Shown here: piece after piece, positions 62,539 to 64,000 of the stretch | Layout of the letters: each line of letters opens with the position of its first letter | Numbering within the stretch: the first letter of the stretch is position 1 | Assembly (NCBI RefSeq): GCF_001905445.1 | Contig: NZ_LIVQ01000011.1 | Location: forward strand, 62,001 to 126,000 | Direction: 5' to 3' | Length of the DNA: 64,000 nt | DNA from: Streptomyces sp. CB00455 | Lineage (GTDB): Bacteria; Actinomycetota; Actinomycetes; Streptomycetales; Streptomycetaceae | The notes under the pieces: generated by a model | What the model saw: only the letters and a program-made list of their open reading frames with translations | Databases searched by the model: none | Told to the model about the DNA's origin: nothing | Translations under genes and position numbers: made by a program

Positions 62539-63350
62539 TGCGGCCCCTCCGCCACTGCACGATCGACATCCGCCGGGTCGAGTGCCGGTGCCCCCGCCCT
62601 CAGCCACAGAAAGTACTCGACGTTCCCCGACGGGCCGGGCAACGGGCTCGCCGTCACCCCGACGACCCCCAGGCCCAGCTTCCCCGCCTGCGCCGCGACC
62701 CCGCGCACGGCCTCCGCCCGCAGCTCCGCGCTGCGCACGACGCCGCCGCTGCCCAGCCGGTCCTTGCCGACCTCGAATTGCGGCTTGACCATCAGCACCA
62801 GGTCCGCGTCCGGCGCCGTGCACCGCACCAGCGCGGGCAGCACCAGACCGATGGAAATGAAGGACAGGTCACCGACGACCAGGTCGGCGGGGATCCCGCC
62901 GATCTGCTCCAGGGTCAGCTCGCGGACGTTCGTACGGTCCTTCACGGTGACCCGGTCGTCGCTCTGCAGCGACCAGGCCAGCTGCCCGTACCCGACGTCG
63001 ACGGCGACCACATGGGCCACCCCCGCCCGCAGCAGCACATCGGTGAACCCGCCGGTGGAGGCGCCGGCGTCCAGCGCCCGCCGCCCTTCCACCCGCAGCC
63101 CCAGCGGCCGGAAGGCGGCCAGTGCGCCCGCGAGCTTGTGGCCGCCGCGCGAGACGTAGTCGGGATCGCTGTCGTCCTTGAGGACCACCAGGGCCGCACT
63201 GGTCTCGACCTGGGTGGCGGCCTTGGTCGCGGTGGTGCCGGCCACGGTCACCCGGCCCGCGGCGATCAGCTGCGCGGCGTGCTCGCGCGAGCGGGCCATG
63301 CTGCGGCGTACCAGTTCGGCGTCCAGGCGGCGGCGTGCCACTCCTGCCAC
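62535..63350 (-). CDS. tlyA: TlyA-family rRNA 2'-O-methyltransferase (271 aa)
   Basis: Methylates 16S and 23S rRNA in mycobacteria. An N-terminal S4 domain (about 3-60: SREHAAQLIAAGRVTVAG) precedes the FtsJ-like domain with DAGASTGGFTDVLLRAG (AdoMet site, about 94-110) and the catalytic Lys/Asp/Lys/Glu set, KPQFEVGKDRLG among them. GTG 63350 follows AGGAG. The stop overlaps nadK. Loss of the orthologue gives capreomycin resistance in mycobacteria; that role here is inferred. Confidence 0.92.
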   Translation of the reverse strand: MAGVARRRLDAELVRRSMARSREHAAQLIAAGRVTVAGTTATKAATQVETSAALVVLKDDSDPDYVSRGGHKLAGALAAFRPLGLRVEGRRALDAGASTGGFTDVLLRAGVAHVVAVDVGYGQLAWSLQSDDRVTVKDRTNVRELTLEQIGGIPADLVVGDLSFISIGLVLPALVRCTAPDADLVLMVKPQFEVGKDRLGSGGVVRSAELRAEAVRGVAAQAGKLGLGVVGVTASPLPGPSGNVEYFLWLRAGAPALDPADVDRAVAEGPQ

Positions 63351-63357
63351 GTTCGGT

Positions 63358-63672
63358 TCAGCTCCTGTTTTCGTACGGACCAGGGACGGGCGGTGCGTCC
63401 AGCGCGGTCAGCGCCTCGCGCAGCCCCCGGTGGACATCCTCGTACACCCCGAGGTGTCCGTCCGCCGTCAGGTGGTCGGCGTCCGCCAGCCGCGCCAGGT
63501 GCGCGTCCACGCCGGCGTGACCGGTGGGCGTGCGTACGACGCCCAGCGGGACGGGCCCCGCGGGCCCGCCGGCGGCTCCGCGGGAGCCCTCGCCCCCGTC
63601 CGGCGCCCCGGCATCGGCATCGGCATCGGCCCGCGCCGCTGCTTCGGTGGCTTCGGCGGCATCGTCGGTCAT
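63358..63672 (-). CDS. small conserved protein upstream of tlyA (104 aa)
   Basis: Unknown function. The N-terminal 40 residues are Ala/Asp/Glu/Gly-rich and disordered; the C-terminal half (PLGVVRTPTGHAGVDAHL, then YEDVHRGLREALTALD) looks like a small helical domain. It starts at ATG 63672 with a TAGCGT box 6 nt upstream and ends 7 bp before the tlyA start, so it heads the tlyA-nadK operon. Confidence 0.72.
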   Translation of the reverse strand: MTDDAAEATEAAARADADADAGAPDGGEGSRGAAGGPAGPVPLGVVRTPTGHAGVDAHLARLADADHLTADGHLGVYEDVHRGLREALTALDAPPVPGPYENRS

Positions 63673-63678
63673 GCCCCG

Positions 63679-63684
63679 ACGCTA
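63679..63684 (-). promoter_or_regulatory. -10 box TAGCGT of the tlyA operon
   Basis: TAGCGT on the minus strand 6 nt before ATG 63672. A second box, TACCGT at 63722-63727 on the plus strand, serves the divergent SCP2 gene. Confidence 0.45.
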
Positions 63685-63737
63685 CCCCGAAGCATCCCGC
63701 GACCAGGCCGCGGCTCTGCGGTACCGTCGTGATCACG

Positions 63738-64000
63738 ATGGCTACGATCGAGGAGTGCCGCGAAGCACTCGACCAACTCTCCGGCAACCTTGCGCGGGCC
63801 GAAGGCGGCGTACGCGGCGCGGCCGCGCTCGACCGCTCCCTGAGCTGCCACGTCACGGACCTGGACCGGACCTTCACGGGCCGCCTCCACGACGGCCGGA
63901 TCCGAGTGGACACGGTGACCCCCGGCCCGCCCGCGGCCAAGGCCGACATCCGGCTCGCGATGACCGGCGACGACCTGGTCGCCCTGGTGGCGGGCGACCT
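63738..64000 (+). CDS. SCP2 sterol-carrier-like domain protein, 5' part (3' end outside window)
   Basis: 87 codons are visible from ATG 63738 (MATIEECREALDQLSGNL) and the frame is open to the end of the window. The sequence fits the SCP2 fold: a first helix, then strand pairs with LSCHVTDLDRTFTGRLHDGR and ADIRLAMTGDDLVALVAGD. Such small proteins bind lipids or act with acyltransferases; nothing more can be said. A TACCGT box 10 nt upstream suggests a very short leader. Divergent from the tlyA operon. Confidence 0.85.
   Translation, partial: MATIEECREALDQLSGNLARAEGGVRGAAALDRSLSCHVTDLDRTFTGRLHDGRIRVDTVTPGPPAAKADIRLAMTGDDLVALVAGD

Overview
The window is high-GC (about 72 percent) actinobacterial chromosome, almost certainly from a Streptomyces: strong third-position GC, many GTG starts, ATGA/GTGA/TTGA gene overlaps, SflA, a DUF5685 protein, a streptogrisin-type protease and the gene order der-plsC-cmk, rluB-scpB-scpA-parA-ald, nudix-pyrG and recN-nadK-tlyA that I associate with the Streptomyces core chromosome. 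I see no tRNA, rRNA, CRISPR array, insertion sequence, prophage or antibiotic gene cluster.

Layout. 1-8.4 kb: end of a CoA transferase, a small conserved protein, a secreted SGNH lipase, an AAA ATPase (DUF5925), a GntR/GNAT/DUF402 group, a secreted copper LPMO with a sortase signal and a secreted class-2 lipase. 8.5-13.5 kb: a mutagenic-repair pair, a truncated ImuB-like Y-family protein translationally coupled to DnaE2, with a LexA-like box. 13.5-20.6 kb: membrane proteins, a streptogrisin protease, a DUF1684 pseudogene with an inverted internal segment, a DUF5685 protein ending in a cysteine-rich tail, sflA and an acyl-CoA dehydrogenase. 20.9-29.4 kb: MFS exporter, PIG-V-like mannosyltransferase, PAP2 phosphatase, WYL regulator, Rpf/LysM muralytic protein and two unknown proteins. 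29.4-34 kb: der, plsC, cmk and prephenate dehydrogenase. 34.1-35.8 kb: DUF952, a Tat/lipobox Rieske protein and a nucleotidyltransferase. 35.8-39.5 kb: an NAD salvage operon pnuC-nadR-nrtR-ADP-ribosylglycohydrolase with a perfect NrtR-type operator on its promoter. 39.5-47 kb: chromosome segregation genes parA, an RHH-like gene, scpA, scpB, rluB and then ald. 47-59 kb: STAND/TPR protein, a broken DUF1772 gene, ADP-ribose Nudix, pyrG, GH15 enzyme, FAD oxidoreductase, PucR regulator and GT4 glycosyltransferase. 59.6-64 kb: recN, nadK, tlyA, a small protein and the start of an SCP2 gene.

Themes. Nucleotide and NAD metabolism recurs: the NAD salvage operon, a second Nudix enzyme, NAD kinase and CTP synthase. 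DNA maintenance also recurs (DnaE2/ImuB-like, ParA/RHH/ScpAB, RecN, SflA). A third theme is sequence structure: at least seven genes carry a TANNNT box 6-8 nt before the start codon and no ribosome site, suggesting leaderless transcripts. A REP-like element sits in three intergenic regions, several long perfect hairpins act as terminators, and many short tandem repeats lie between or inside genes. The most testable single signal is the NrtR operator/promoter at 39415-39455; the most unusual are the inverted segment in the DUF1684 pseudogene and the cysteine tail of the DUF5685 protein.
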